Shown here one piece after another: positions 1 through 7,660 of a stretch of 64,000 bases of DNA. The stretch is from NCBI RefSeq assembly GCF_014836335.1, contig NZ_JACSRA010000021.1, positions 1 through 64,000 of the forward strand, read 5' to 3'. The notes beneath the pieces were generated by a model. The model was not told the DNA's origin, searched no databases, and saw nothing but the letters and a program-made list of their open reading frames with translations. The stretch's first letter is position 1. The number at the start of each line of letters is the position of its first letter. A program made the translations under genes and the position numbers. Source of the stretch: Clostridium cibarium. GTDB lineage: Bacteria > Bacillota > Clostridia > Clostridiales > Clostridiaceae.

Positions 1-4
1 AAAA

Positions 5-33
5 TATAACTGGAAATGAAATTTCCAGTTATA
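5..33. repeat. 13-bp perfect inverted repeat (hairpin)
   Basis: Arms at 5-17 and 21-33 are exactly complementary around a 3-base loop. Read on the minus strand the stem is followed by a short T run (edge of the window), so it could be a terminator for a gene read leftward out of the window. It sits immediately before the truncated permease frame and may mark the breakpoint. Confidence 0.5.
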
Positions 34-34
34 A

Positions 35-697
35 AACATATCCAATATTCAATTTACACAAGTTATTCTACATCCTCCCATCCAACTTATCTTACTTCGT
101 CCTATATCAAAATTTAAATTAATACTTGGAAAATTAATTGCTAATTGTATTGCTGTTATAGGTTGTATTATTTCTTTTGATTTAATAGCTTATATATCTT
201 CAGGATTATTATGGGGATTTGGTACTCTTAAAGCACCTGAATTAATTTTTTCAAAATTCGCAAGCAGTACTACTTTAAATACAACATATAATCAATTTAT
301 TTCGCCTATTGATAATACTGCATCTTATATTTCAGCTGGAAATTTAATATTTAAAGCACTACTTCTTCAACTTTTATTTGCAATAAGCTGTATATGTTTC
401 TGCACATTAATTTCTCTTTTATTTAAGAATACACTTACTGTAATTTCTATAAATATTTTATTTCCTATACTTACTTTACTAATTTCTGTTTCAAATAGTT
501 TTAATGAAATAAAAAAAATCTTTTGTTATCTATTCTCATTTTTAGGAGACTCCGTCAGCATAGTCGATAGATCCATTGTAACTTCTACCGGTGGGTGTTT
601 CGTAACATATAAATTTGCAATATTAGTTATTACTACTTGGATAATAGTTTTTATTATTTTAATGTATCTATCAAGAAATAGGTTAAAATCAAAATAA
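35..697 (+). pseudogene. 5'-truncated ABC-2 type permease fragment
   Basis: An open frame of about 220 codons runs from just after a stop at 32-34 to TAA at 695-697. It has no ATG, GTG or TTG with a ribosome site at its beginning. The part after about position 110 is typical hydrophobic permease sequence: membrane spans near 140-200, 360-430, 430-480 and 605-665, with a polar loop between the first two, and a basic tail (R-N-R-L-K-S-K). This is the layout of the C-terminal half of an ABC-2 export permease such as those of bacteriocin or drug exporters. No ATPase gene is adjacent. The N-terminal half seems to be lost at or before the hairpin at 5-33, unless the rest lies outside in another frame. 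I infer a decayed remnant. Confidence 0.55.
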
Positions 698-840
698 ATA
701 CAATATAAATAACGAATTCAATAAGATTTCCAACTAAATATATAAAATTTTTTATCTATTAATTTTGCTTCTCCACGTATATGGTTCACCATTCATTATC
801 CTAAAACATCTTTTAAATATTTGTGTTTATGAAATAAGAA

Positions 841-882
841 ACAAGCTCTTATAATCCAATTTTTAAGATTACAAGAGCTTGT
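841..882 (-). terminator. Terminator of the first acetyltransferase gene
   Basis: Arms 841-856 and 867-882 form a stem of about 16 bp with one A.C mismatch. On the minus strand it lies about 55 nt past the stop of the gene ending at 938 and is followed by a T-rich stretch. Confidence 0.6.
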
Positions 883-937
883 ACAACATTGATAATAAAA
901 TATTGAACTAAAAACTGAATCCTCTTAATCTATTCAA

Positions 938-1471
938 TTAATGTCTCTTCTGTGACTGCCAATCATTTTTACTATAAACATACTCAAATGACTTAAAAGT
1001 TTTGTTAAGTGATTTTGAATAAAATAGGCCTTCTTGCTCAAAAGTAAAACCACATTTTTCGATTAACCCCTTAGATGGTTTGTTACTTTGAAAACAACAA
1101 GCATACACATATTTTATATCCTTAGAAAATAGATAATCCAGAATCTGATAAATTACTTCTGTCATAATTCCTTGGTTCTGGTAGTTACGATTCAATGCAC
1201 ATCCCAATTCTTTTGTATCTTCTCTTCCATTCTCAGAATCGTTATTTACTGCTATATGTCCAATCACTTTTTTATTTTCTTTATTTTCTATTGCAAAAAT
1301 GTTCTCATTTTGAATATTTCTATCAAGCACTTCTTTTGAAGTTAGCAAGTTACAGTGCTGCTTCCACCCAGCCATTTCTCCAACACCATCTTGGCTACAA
1401 TATTCATCTAAATCCTCTAAGTCTTTCTTTTCAAAAGGACGAAGAATTATTCTAGAAGTTTCTAATCTCAT
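938..1471 (-). CDS. GNAT N-acetyltransferase, RimJ/RimL type
   Basis: The 177-residue protein opens with the RimL-type strand 'RLETSRIILRPF' and has the acetyl-CoA-binding segment around 'NRNYQNQGIMTEVI' (about residues 95-108), followed by 'SNKPSKGLIEKCGF', the usual C-terminal helix and strand of this subfamily. It should transfer acetyl from acetyl-CoA to an amine, possibly a protein N-terminus, an antibiotic or a small molecule. The substrate cannot be told. I chose the ATG at 1471 because an AGAGAG ribosome site lies 8 nt upstream. The in-frame GTG three codons earlier has none. It is a single-gene unit with its own terminator and sits beside a second, unrelated GNAT gene. Confidence 0.8.
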   Translation of the reverse strand: MRLETSRIILRPFEKKDLEDLDEYCSQDGVGEMAGWKQHCNLLTSKEVLDRNIQNENIFAIENKENKKVIGHIAVNNDSENGREDTKELGCALNRNYQNQGIMTEVIYQILDYLFSKDIKYVYACCFQSNKPSKGLIEKCGFTFEQEGLFYSKSLNKTFKSFEYVYSKNDWQSQKRH

Positions 1472-1609
1472 ATATGCCACTCTCTTTCAAATTTCAATTT
1501 ATATTTATAAGCATCATAAGTAGAATTATAATCTGCCAACCAATAGTTGTTTTTAAAACACTGATAATTGAATTCCTTATCAGAATTACGTACCGATATA
1601 AGTTAGAAA

Positions 1610-2101
1610 TTATATTTCTAGTTTATATCTTAAAATTATTTCTGTAGTTCCATCCTCAAATTTACTGCCACCATCTGGTTTAAACCCATGCCTTTTATAA
1701 AATTCCCTTGCAGTATAGTTTTTTTCTAATACCCAAAGAAATATTTTTCTTATATTTTGCTTTCTGGCATGTTCAATGCAATCTTTTATTAGAATACTTC
1801 CAATTCCTTGTCCTTGAAAAAAAGTATCAACATAAAGCTCATAAATCTCAATACTACTTTCAATATCTTTGTTACCTACTTTTCTCCATTTAATAAGTCC
1901 TTTTACAATTCCATCATCATATACATATAAGTCATCTAATTTGGATTCTTTATCACGAAAGTCTAATGCCAAATCTAAAACCTGCATTTCATTAAATGAA
2001 ACAATATCGTTATTAAATATTTGTCTGTAAGCAGTTCGTTTTGCAAAAATCAATATTTCTGCTAACCTTGATAAATCTTTTACTTCTGCTCTTCTTATCA
2101 T
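1610..2101 (-). CDS. GNAT N-acetyltransferase
   Basis: 163 residues, a full-length single GNAT domain. The acetyl-CoA pyrophosphate-binding loop is 'FFQGQGIGSILI' (about residues 94-105), the Q/R-x-x-G-x-G/A signature of the family, followed by 'NYTAREFYKRHGF' near the C-terminus, which is the canonical strand-helix where the thiol of CoA is held. The acceptor is unknown. The ATG at 2101 is preceded by GAGGT with 7-nt spacing. It runs in the same direction as the GNAT gene downstream of it, but a gap of about 140 bp suggests separate control. Confidence 0.8.
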   Translation of the reverse strand: MIRRAEVKDLSRLAEILIFAKRTAYRQIFNNDIVSFNEMQVLDLALDFRDKESKLDDLYVYDDGIVKGLIKWRKVGNKDIESSIEIYELYVDTFFQGQGIGSILIKDCIEHARKQNIRKIFLWVLEKNYTAREFYKRHGFKPDGGSKFEDGTTEIILRYKLEI

Positions 2102-2197
2102 ATTAATACCTCATCAAATTGGAATTTGTCATTATTATATAGAACCATAATATTAAATCATTAGATTATACACCTCTTTAAAAAACGTGATATTTTC

Positions 2198-2656
2198 TTA
2201 AATGTATTTAATGATTTTCCTATACAACTCCTTTAGCCTCGGCTGGCTCCCACTACCCAAGGCATCTAAGCCAACACTTTTACGAATATCCCGGTCTTCA
2301 ACTTCAAATAGTCTATGAAAATCATCCTCTACTTCTATATATACTGATTTATCATAATTCAAAAAATTCGAATTATATTTAAACTGATCGCCAGTAATAT
2401 CTATAATAATATGATTATCATACAACAACCATGCATGAGACTGGTGATTTTCAAACGAACCATCTCTATACGTACCACAGACACAATATGTTCTGATACC
2501 GTTTCTCAACAAAAATTCAGCTAACAAATCACTAGTATCATCACAGCATCCACTCGGGAATTTAGAAAATGAACGGTCCTTATTAAAATCCCCTTCATCC
2601 TTAGCCATGTCTATCGCATGTCGAAATTGGTTGACCAATCGCTTAATATCCTTCAT
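2198..2656 (-). CDS. Small cysteine-protease/transglutaminase-fold-like protein
   Basis: 152 residues from the ATG at 2656, chosen because GGAGG lies 5 nt upstream. An in-frame TTG four codons earlier overlaps that ribosome site. Three spaced motifs are visible: 'PSGCCDD' (about residue 37), 'QSHAWLL' (about 77) and 'IDITGDQF' (about 89). Cys, His and Asp in that order and spacing are what a transglutaminase-like or NlpC-like catalytic triad looks like, with the His-Ala-Trp strand being especially typical. No signal peptide or membrane span is seen, so it is probably cytoplasmic. The family is not one I can name, and its substrate is unknown. It sits just upstream of a group of defence-type genes, so a role there is possible but unsupported. 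Confidence 0.5.
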   Translation of the reverse strand: MKDIKRLVNQFRHAIDMAKDEGDFNKDRSFSKFPSGCCDDTSDLLAEFLLRNGIRTYCVCGTYRDGSFENHQSHAWLLYDNHIIIDITGDQFKYNSNFLNYDKSVYIEVEDDFHRLFEVEDRDIRKSVGLDALGSGSQPRLKELYRKIIKYI

Positions 2657-2668
2657 TAAATCCTCCAA

Positions 2669-3021
2669 TAAATTCTAATTTCGAAATTTCATTGTTTATA
2701 AATTTTCTTCATAATTTAATAATAATCAAATCGATAAATTACTATTTATCTTTAAATTAATATTTTAAATAACCTACAAATTTCAATTTGTACGCTACAT
2801 ATTATTATATAAAATATACTTTTTTAATATTTCTTTAGTTCTATATAATTGCACTTTTCCTCCATTCTTTGTCCATGGTGGTGTGGTACCTCCCCATACA
2901 ATATTAATTTTATAATTGCACAGAGGATAAAGGATTCTTTGGATGTATACGTAAAAATCTCTTCATGCCTTCACATTCTTTATACGTTGGAACTTGTGTA
3001 TATACTTAATAACGAAATTAT
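2669..3021. other. Gene-free stretch with decayed coding fragments
   Basis: No start with a ribosome site opens a plausible frame here. On the minus strand between about 3000 and 2820 short protein-like fragments occur in alternating frames (for example 'GMKRFLRIHPKN' and 'WGGTTPPWTKNGGK'), which looks like a frameshifted relic of a gene end. I cannot assign it. Confidence 0.3.
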
Positions 3022-3981
3022 TTACATCCAATCTGGCAAACTATTTAAATCCATAATTCTACGAATATCTTCTTTTGATTGATTCTTAAATACTATCTGT
3101 GAAACAGCTATAATAAAATTTTTTAACTTTTCAAAAGCTACATCAGTGTATATATCGTCTTCATCCCTAATTCTATTAAATATGCTCATAATCCATTGTA
3201 AATATTTATATGGAATAATGATGTCAGAAATATCTTCCCATCCATTTACATACCCCTGATTAATGTAATACTGTGTCAATTTGTCATCGCAAGTACCTTT
3301 ACATGCCCAATATATATCTACAATTTTCGTTTTTTCAAAATCTGCCGTAAATCCTTTATTTAATCCACTCTCCTCTACAAAAACAATAACTCCAGCATAA
3401 TCTTCTAAGAGGTCTCTTTTCAGCAAATCTTTACCACAACATGCACACTTTAAAGGCATATATTTATTTAGCAAATTTGAAGGTGCTTTGTCATCCAATC
3501 TCTGATACGACTTAGGAAAAAACCGTTTTATTAAGTCTTTCCCTCTTTCATTCATAAGAAGTAATCCCTCAATTTTTTCATTATCAAAAGTTTGAACTTC
3601 AAATTTTTCTTTTAGACTTTCAAGTTTTCTATTTAGTGGTGAGCTAACGACAGTGGAATAGAACCCAATAAAACCATTACAATTATTCGCTAGCACTCTG
3701 TCAGCTATATCTTCTTCATCATTAACAATTACAGAACCTCCTGAGTGAACTTTATGTTTACAACTAACTAGCCATCTTACCTTCGTATCGTTTAATAATC
3801 CTATCCTTTTTTCTTCTATAATTAGATCTCTTCCCCCATCTTGTCCCCTATCAGGATTAACTAAAATTTCAAAACCTAACATATTTAATACTTCTCGTGC
3901 AAATAACTCAAAAGTATCTTGATTCCCATTTGCATTATTAGCCTGTGGTATCTCTTTAAAATCCAACATTCCCATATACAT
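3022..3981 (-). CDS. Mrr-like restriction endonuclease-fold protein
   Basis: 319 residues. The N-terminal 150 residues have the PD-(D/E)xK layout of Mrr-type nucleases: 'FELFAREVLNMLGFE' helix, then 'RGQDGGRDLIIEEK' (catalytic Asp near residue 52), then 'WLVSCKHK' (residues about 70-77, the (Q/C)-x-K core) and 'VLANNCNGFIGFYST', the strand that follows in this family. The C-terminal half has a 'CACCGKDLLKR' Cys cluster that may bind a metal, and no familiar domain. Mrr-type enzymes cut methylated or foreign DNA. No methyltransferase is nearby, consistent with a stand-alone type IV-like enzyme. The ATG at 3981 has AGGAG 4 nt upstream, and an alternative ATG two codons in is also acceptable. 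The next gene upstream is the retron RT, so this probably belongs to the same defence island. Confidence 0.65.
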   Translation of the reverse strand: MYMGMLDFKEIPQANNANGNQDTFELFAREVLNMLGFEILVNPDRGQDGGRDLIIEEKRIGLLNDTKVRWLVSCKHKVHSGGSVIVNDEEDIADRVLANNCNGFIGFYSTVVSSPLNRKLESLKEKFEVQTFDNEKIEGLLLMNERGKDLIKRFFPKSYQRLDDKAPSNLLNKYMPLKCACCGKDLLKRDLLEDYAGVIVFVEESGLNKGFTADFEKTKIVDIYWACKGTCDDKLTQYYINQGYVNGWEDISDIIIPYKYLQWIMSIFNRIRDEDDIYTDVAFEKLKNFIIAVSQIVFKNQSKEDIRRIMDLNSLPDWM

Positions 3982-4814
3982 TAATCTCCTAATTAATTTT
4001 CTTATAATTTAATATTAAAATTCAATTTTCATTTTTCGAATCCAAACTTTTCACCGATTCAAAATATGTATAACATTATTTTTTGATAATATCTAAACTA
4101 AACACAAAACATTGCGGTAGCTATTAACATTTTCAGTTACTGTATGCGCACTTTATCTAGATCTAGTTTTTATTATAACTAAACACTCATTTATATTTTC
4201 ACTATTAATTCCACATAAACCCATAATCAGATTATACCAAGAAATGTCGTGTGTTAAAAACAAAAATATTGCAAATTTTATATGTAATTATTTTTTTATA
4301 ACAATATCTAAATTCAAAGTACTTATTCCAACATTTCTGAGTATAAAAGAAGAAAGAGTACCTTTCAAAGATACTCCTTCTTCATTGCTTGAAAAGTTTA
4401 TTAAATTTATCATATATAATAACTTCTTCTATTAATCCCTAGTTGAACTTTTAGTCAAAACCTTACTAAAGTTCTCAAAAATACTTTTAATCAATTTATA
4501 TGGTAGTTCTTAATTAACATTATCTAAAAATATTGCTAATAATGGTACTTTCCCTTAGGATATACTACTTGATAACATAATAAGGTTAAGTCTTATACTT
4601 GAAATAATCTCAAATAACTAATCAAGATACTTACTACTTTATAAATTTATTTTTAAAACATATATCCATATTGTTATTAAAAATTTTTAAATGAAATCTC
4701 CATAAATTTTTCTTTACTGAATATCATTTAAAGAGAACATTTTAACAATATATCCTTCTTTTACATTTATTTTTAATTTTTATCCTACTCTTCTTGTTTC
4801 TTATAAACTAAAAA
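3982..4814. other. Long AT-rich gene-free region
   Basis: No supported gene. A 63-codon plus-strand frame at 4244-4435 lacks a ribosome site and is low complexity. The only structure I see is the minus-strand terminator at 4350-4382. The remaining 430 nt between it and the RT stop hold only scattered stops in all frames, as expected of a long untranslated tail or a decayed gene. Confidence 0.4.
4350..4382 (-). terminator. Candidate terminator downstream of the RT gene
   Basis: Arms 4350-4360 and 4372-4382 form an 11-bp stem. Its one non-Watson-Crick pair is a G.U wobble on the minus strand. The stem is followed on that strand by CTTTTA. It is far (about 430 nt) from the RT stop. Confidence 0.45.
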
Positions 4815-6467
4815 TTAGACACCCTTATTAAGATGCTCTAAAGCTAAATATATTGGGATAAATCCCTGTTTACTTGATGTATTTGCTTCATTTAACGTAA
4901 CAACTCCTGCTTTAATTATACCTATTACCTTATGATTCATATTTAACACCACACCACCACTCGAACCATGCACTATCCTTCCACTAATTGTGTACAAACA
5001 TTCCCCTAAAAAGTTAGTTCGACTTATAATATTACAAGTTTGAATGTTAGGAGAATCATTGTCGCAATATTCAGGATATCCTATAACAACTATTTTATCT
5101 CCTACCTTAATATTTTTAGAATCCCCTAATTCTAAACCAGAGACTTTAGAACTTTTCAATTCATATAAAGCATAATCAATATCTATATTAGAATTAATTT
5201 CGTTTAATCCTTTCGATATAATGCCTAATTTTTCCATCTTGTATGTTTTTACAGAATAAAATTCATTATTCTCTGTAACATGATAATTAGTAAATAATCC
5301 TATATCTTTAATAAAAAAGCCAGACCCTTGTACAATATTATCTGTATTCGTAGTTTCTAAAATTACTACATTATACATAAATTCATCAAGAAAATCTAAA
5401 TTAAATATTTCTTCATTAAATAATAAATTTAATTGTTGCGCATATTTTAGAAATATATAATCATTCTTTCCTTTGATTTCTCTAATAAAATTAATCTTAC
5501 CTTTCAAAACACACTTGAACCAATTATTTACATACTCTTTATTGTCTGAATTCTTTATAATATCTTTCTTCTTACCATGACTCTTCTCTATATATTCTAG
5601 CGCTGTTTCGTATATACCTTTTTTACAACAATTATGTAATATAGCTCTTAAATTTTTTATATATTCTCTTTTAACATTCGGGAACCTGTTAACAATAAGC
5701 CCTGTAACTTCTTGCCTTGTAACATTGTTATTCAAAAACACCTTGTCCGAGTTAACACTAAAACTATTTTTCTTCAAAATATTTTCAAGCTCGCTACCAA
5801 TTATTAAATTACTTACATCTCCTTTTATAATAGTTTCTGAAAAACTATCATTAAAAGTTGATAATGTAATATCATCAACATATCTTGTATATACTATTCC
5901 ATGTTTTTTTGCAAGTCTAATAAGTTGAGTATCCAAAGGACTACAAATCATATTCGTTATAACTGGTGAAGACGGTGACCCTTGTGATAAAACTCCATTA
6001 AAGCAGGCTAATTGTGCAATAACTGTTGCTGCCTCTTGTCCAATACTGTAAGGCTCATGCATTAACATTCCTCTAACTCTTCCAAAATGCACCTGATTAA
6101 AAAAATCCTTCAAATCAAGATTTAAAATTATTTTTTTTCTTACATGTTTCTTAGCATTATCTTTTATATTTTTTTTAGGAATGAAACCATATGCTGAAGA
6201 CTTTACCTTATAAACTAGATTAAGAACATATGCTAACTTTCTTTGAATGCTTTTTAATTCTTTTACGGGAGCACTAATCTTTCTTACTCCTCCTTTTTTC
6301 TTAGGTATTTCAAAAGTAGTGTACATATCTTCATTCTTTTTAACATAAAGAAAATACCTTAAACTTTTTTCTTCTATTTCAAGTAATTTTGCCACATCTT
6401 TTCTAGTGATTAGATTATAAAATTCGTTTTTAAGTTCCTCATCTGACTTTTTAAAAATTTTACTCAC
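4815..6467 (-). CDS. Retron-type reverse transcriptase fused to a trypsin-like serine protease
   Basis: 550 residues, two domains. Residues about 20-300 are a retron RT: the retron hallmark NAxxH appears as NAKKH (104-108), the first catalytic Asp is D118 in 'NLDLKDFF', the motif 'QGSPSSPVITN' is at 162-172, the catalytic YVDD at 196-199 and the retron VTG triplet at 254-256. Residues about 365-545 are a chymotrypsin-fold protease with a complete triad: H396 in 'TNYHVTEN', D431 in 'IDYALYEL' and S503 in 'HGSSGGVV'. The RT should make a branched msDNA from the RNA encoded just upstream. The protease is the likely effector, kept silent or triggered by the msDNA complex. The first possible start is GTG at 6467, directly after an in-frame TAG and with only a poor ribosome site (AAGTAGG touching the codon), so translation may be weak or coupled to RNA processing. 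RT-protease fusions are, as I recall, reported among retron surveys. I do not assign a numbered type. Confidence 0.85.
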   Translation of the reverse strand: MSKIFKKSDEELKNEFYNLITRKDVAKLLEIEEKSLRYFLYVKKNEDMYTTFEIPKKKGGVRKISAPVKELKSIQRKLAYVLNLVYKVKSSAYGFIPKKNIKDNAKKHVRKKIILNLDLKDFFNQVHFGRVRGMLMHEPYSIGQEAATVIAQLACFNGVLSQGSPSSPVITNMICSPLDTQLIRLAKKHGIVYTRYVDDITLSTFNDSFSETIIKGDVSNLIIGSELENILKKNSFSVNSDKVFLNNNVTRQEVTGLIVNRFPNVKREYIKNLRAILHNCCKKGIYETALEYIEKSHGKKKDIIKNSDNKEYVNNWFKCVLKGKINFIREIKGKNDYIFLKYAQQLNLLFNEEIFNLDFLDEFMYNVVILETTNTDNIVQGSGFFIKDIGLFTNYHVTENNEFYSVKTYKMEKLGIISKGLNEINSNIDIDYALYELKSSKVSGLELGDSKNIKVGDKIVVIGYPEYCDNDSPNIQTCNIISRTNFLGECLYTISGRIVHGSSGGVVLNMNHKVIGIIKAGVVTLNEANTSSKQGFIPIYLALEHLNKGV

Positions 6468-6481
6468 CTACTTAAATATAA

Positions 6482-6645
6482 AAAACGTATATAGAAGAAC
6501 TCAACCTTTTGCACAAATTATATAATACTACATAAAGCAATCATAATACAATTATAAATAGGTATAGTATAGGAGCATATATCCTACACATTAAATAATA
6601 TCGTTACGTAACGTTAACGAAAAGCAATTCTTCTATATACATTTT
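6482..6645 (-). ncRNA. Candidate retron msr-msd RNA
   Basis: The region directly upstream of the RT gene folds as expected of a retron RNA read on the minus strand. The a1/a2 pairing joins 6628-6645 (5' end of the RNA) to 6482-6499 (3' end): 13 perfect pairs, then a G.U wobble and four A-U pairs. Right after a1 comes UUGC, whose G (complement of 6625) is the candidate branching guanosine. Inside lie stem-loop 1 (6601-6606 with 6615-6620), stem-loop 2 (8 bp, 6567-6574 with 6582-6589) and an msd-like long hairpin (6516-6528 with 6541-6553). Every imperfect pair in the a1/a2 helix and in stem-loop 2, and two of those in the msd-like hairpin, is G.U on the minus strand but C.A on the plus strand, which gives the orientation. 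The RNA ends about 15 nt before the RT start. Confidence 0.75.
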
Positions 6646-6646
6646 C

Positions 6647-6675
6647 ATTATATGCCACTTTTATACATATATCAA
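6647..6675 (-). promoter_or_regulatory. Sigma-A promoter of the retron RNA
   Basis: On the minus strand TTGATA (6670-6675), a 17-bp spacer and a perfect TATAAT (6647-6652). The expected start, near 6639-6641, falls inside the a1 arm of the candidate msr-msd RNA, so RNA and RT share one transcript. Confidence 0.75.
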
Positions 6676-6741
6676 CAAATCACTATATAATTATTCATTT
6701 TTTGTAAAGGTATTAGACTTTTCACCTAACTTTCTGCACTA

Positions 6742-6942
6742 TCAAACTATTTGCCAATCTGTAGAAACTATATCTTCGTGTGAAGGACACCATCTTTGTG
6801 ATCCATGCCCATCAAAATATATTATTTCCTTATTTTCTTCATCATATGATATATCCCAAGAAGGTAACCACGCCTTTCTTGATATAGTTCTTTTATTATC
6901 TATTAATTCTTTAAATGCCTCATCAAATCTCAAAATTTCCAT
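6742..6942 (-). CDS. DUF2829-like (Tad2-like) small protein
   Basis: 66 residues. The N-terminal 'FDEAFKELIDNKRTISRKAW' and the C-terminal 'WCPSHEDIVSTDWQIV' match the two ends of the DUF2829 pattern (an F-x-x-A-x-x-x-L opening with R-x-x-W, then W-x-P-S-x-x-D-x-x-x-x-D-W-x-(I/V)-V). In known DUF2829 proteins, some of which (Tad2) sequester cyclic-ADP-ribose signals to block the Thoeris system, a longer loop of about 20-25 residues joins these ends. Here it is short. ATG at 6942 has AGAAGG just upstream. The gene lies about 65 nt upstream of the retron promoter and in the same direction. No Thoeris genes are in the window. Function here is unknown. Confidence 0.5.
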   Translation of the reverse strand: MEILRFDEAFKELIDNKRTISRKAWLPSWDISYDEENKEIIYFDGHGSQRWCPSHEDIVSTDWQIV

Positions 6943-6965
6943 ATCCCTTCTATCATCTCATATTC

Positions 6966-7538
6966 CTATCCAAAAAATTTAAACTTATCAGCAATAAGAA
7001 CAAAAACAGACACCCCTAAAGAAATCAAAATCATTGCTATAAGTTCCTTATCCCTTTTAACTTTCACATTTGGAACATATCTTTTTATATACCTAATCAT
7101 CATATGAGGTGCATGCAAGATTTTATATTCCTTATGACAAGTAATAACTGTCAAACTGCAATATCGTTCATATGGATCAGCTACCCTTGAAAAAGAAATT
7201 AGGGTATTATATCTGATTTCTTTTATTTTATTCCAAGGAATAACTCCACTTTTTGTATAGATTCCTTTTTCATTTATAACTGCTACAATCTTTCCTAAAA
7301 ATTTTCTATTAAAATAACTAGCCAAAAGCAGCACTACCACATACATAACTACTAAAGGTACTAATTCTTCATAGCTTTTCATCATAAATCCATACTTTAA
7401 CAAGCTACCTATTTGAAATATTATTGTTATCCATACTGTGATTCCTAACATCAAGTATAGAATTTTAGTACTCCACATTATTCTAAACTTTATACCATGA
7501 ACTTTCTTTAAGTCTAGAATATTATTATCATTTGTCAT
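6966..7538 (-). CDS. Membrane protein with PH-like domain
   Basis: 190 residues: two N-terminal membrane spans (about residues 24-44 and 57-75), a soluble stretch from 85 to 160, and a third span (about 165-184). The soluble part, with 'GKIVAVINEKGIYTKSGVIPWNKIKEI', is the strand pattern of the bacterial PH-like domain found in small clostridial membrane proteins (strand, 'G-I-Y', then 'I-P-W-x-x-I-x-x-I'). No enzymatic motif. It lies 23 nt upstream of the DUF2829-like gene and probably shares its transcript. The role is unknown. Confidence 0.55.
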   Translation of the reverse strand: MTNDNNILDLKKVHGIKFRIMWSTKILYLMLGITVWITIIFQIGSLLKYGFMMKSYEELVPLVVMYVVVLLLASYFNRKFLGKIVAVINEKGIYTKSGVIPWNKIKEIRYNTLISFSRVADPYERYCSLTVITCHKEYKILHAPHMMIRYIKRYVPNVKVKRDKELIAMILISLGVSVFVLIADKFKFFG

Positions 7539-7660
7539 GAATTTAAATCCTCTCTATATCTAATTACCATGTGTCAATATTTTCTTCTTATGTAAGTATC
7601 ATGTCATTTAGTATATTATACTATAGAAAATATAGAAGTTTATCATAAATACCATCACTC

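Noticed and set aside
2849-3082. 77-codon plus-strand frame
   Set aside because: Overlaps the end of the Mrr-like gene on the other strand, has no ribosome site and no recognisable motif.
4244-4435. 63-codon plus-strand frame in the gap behind the RT gene
   Set aside because: No ribosome site, low-complexity sequence, overlaps a minus-strand terminator; no sign of coding selection.
6601-6620. CGTTACGTAACG palindrome as a DNA operator
   Set aside because: It lies inside the candidate retron RNA and is better explained as part of stem-loop 1, although a dual role cannot be excluded.
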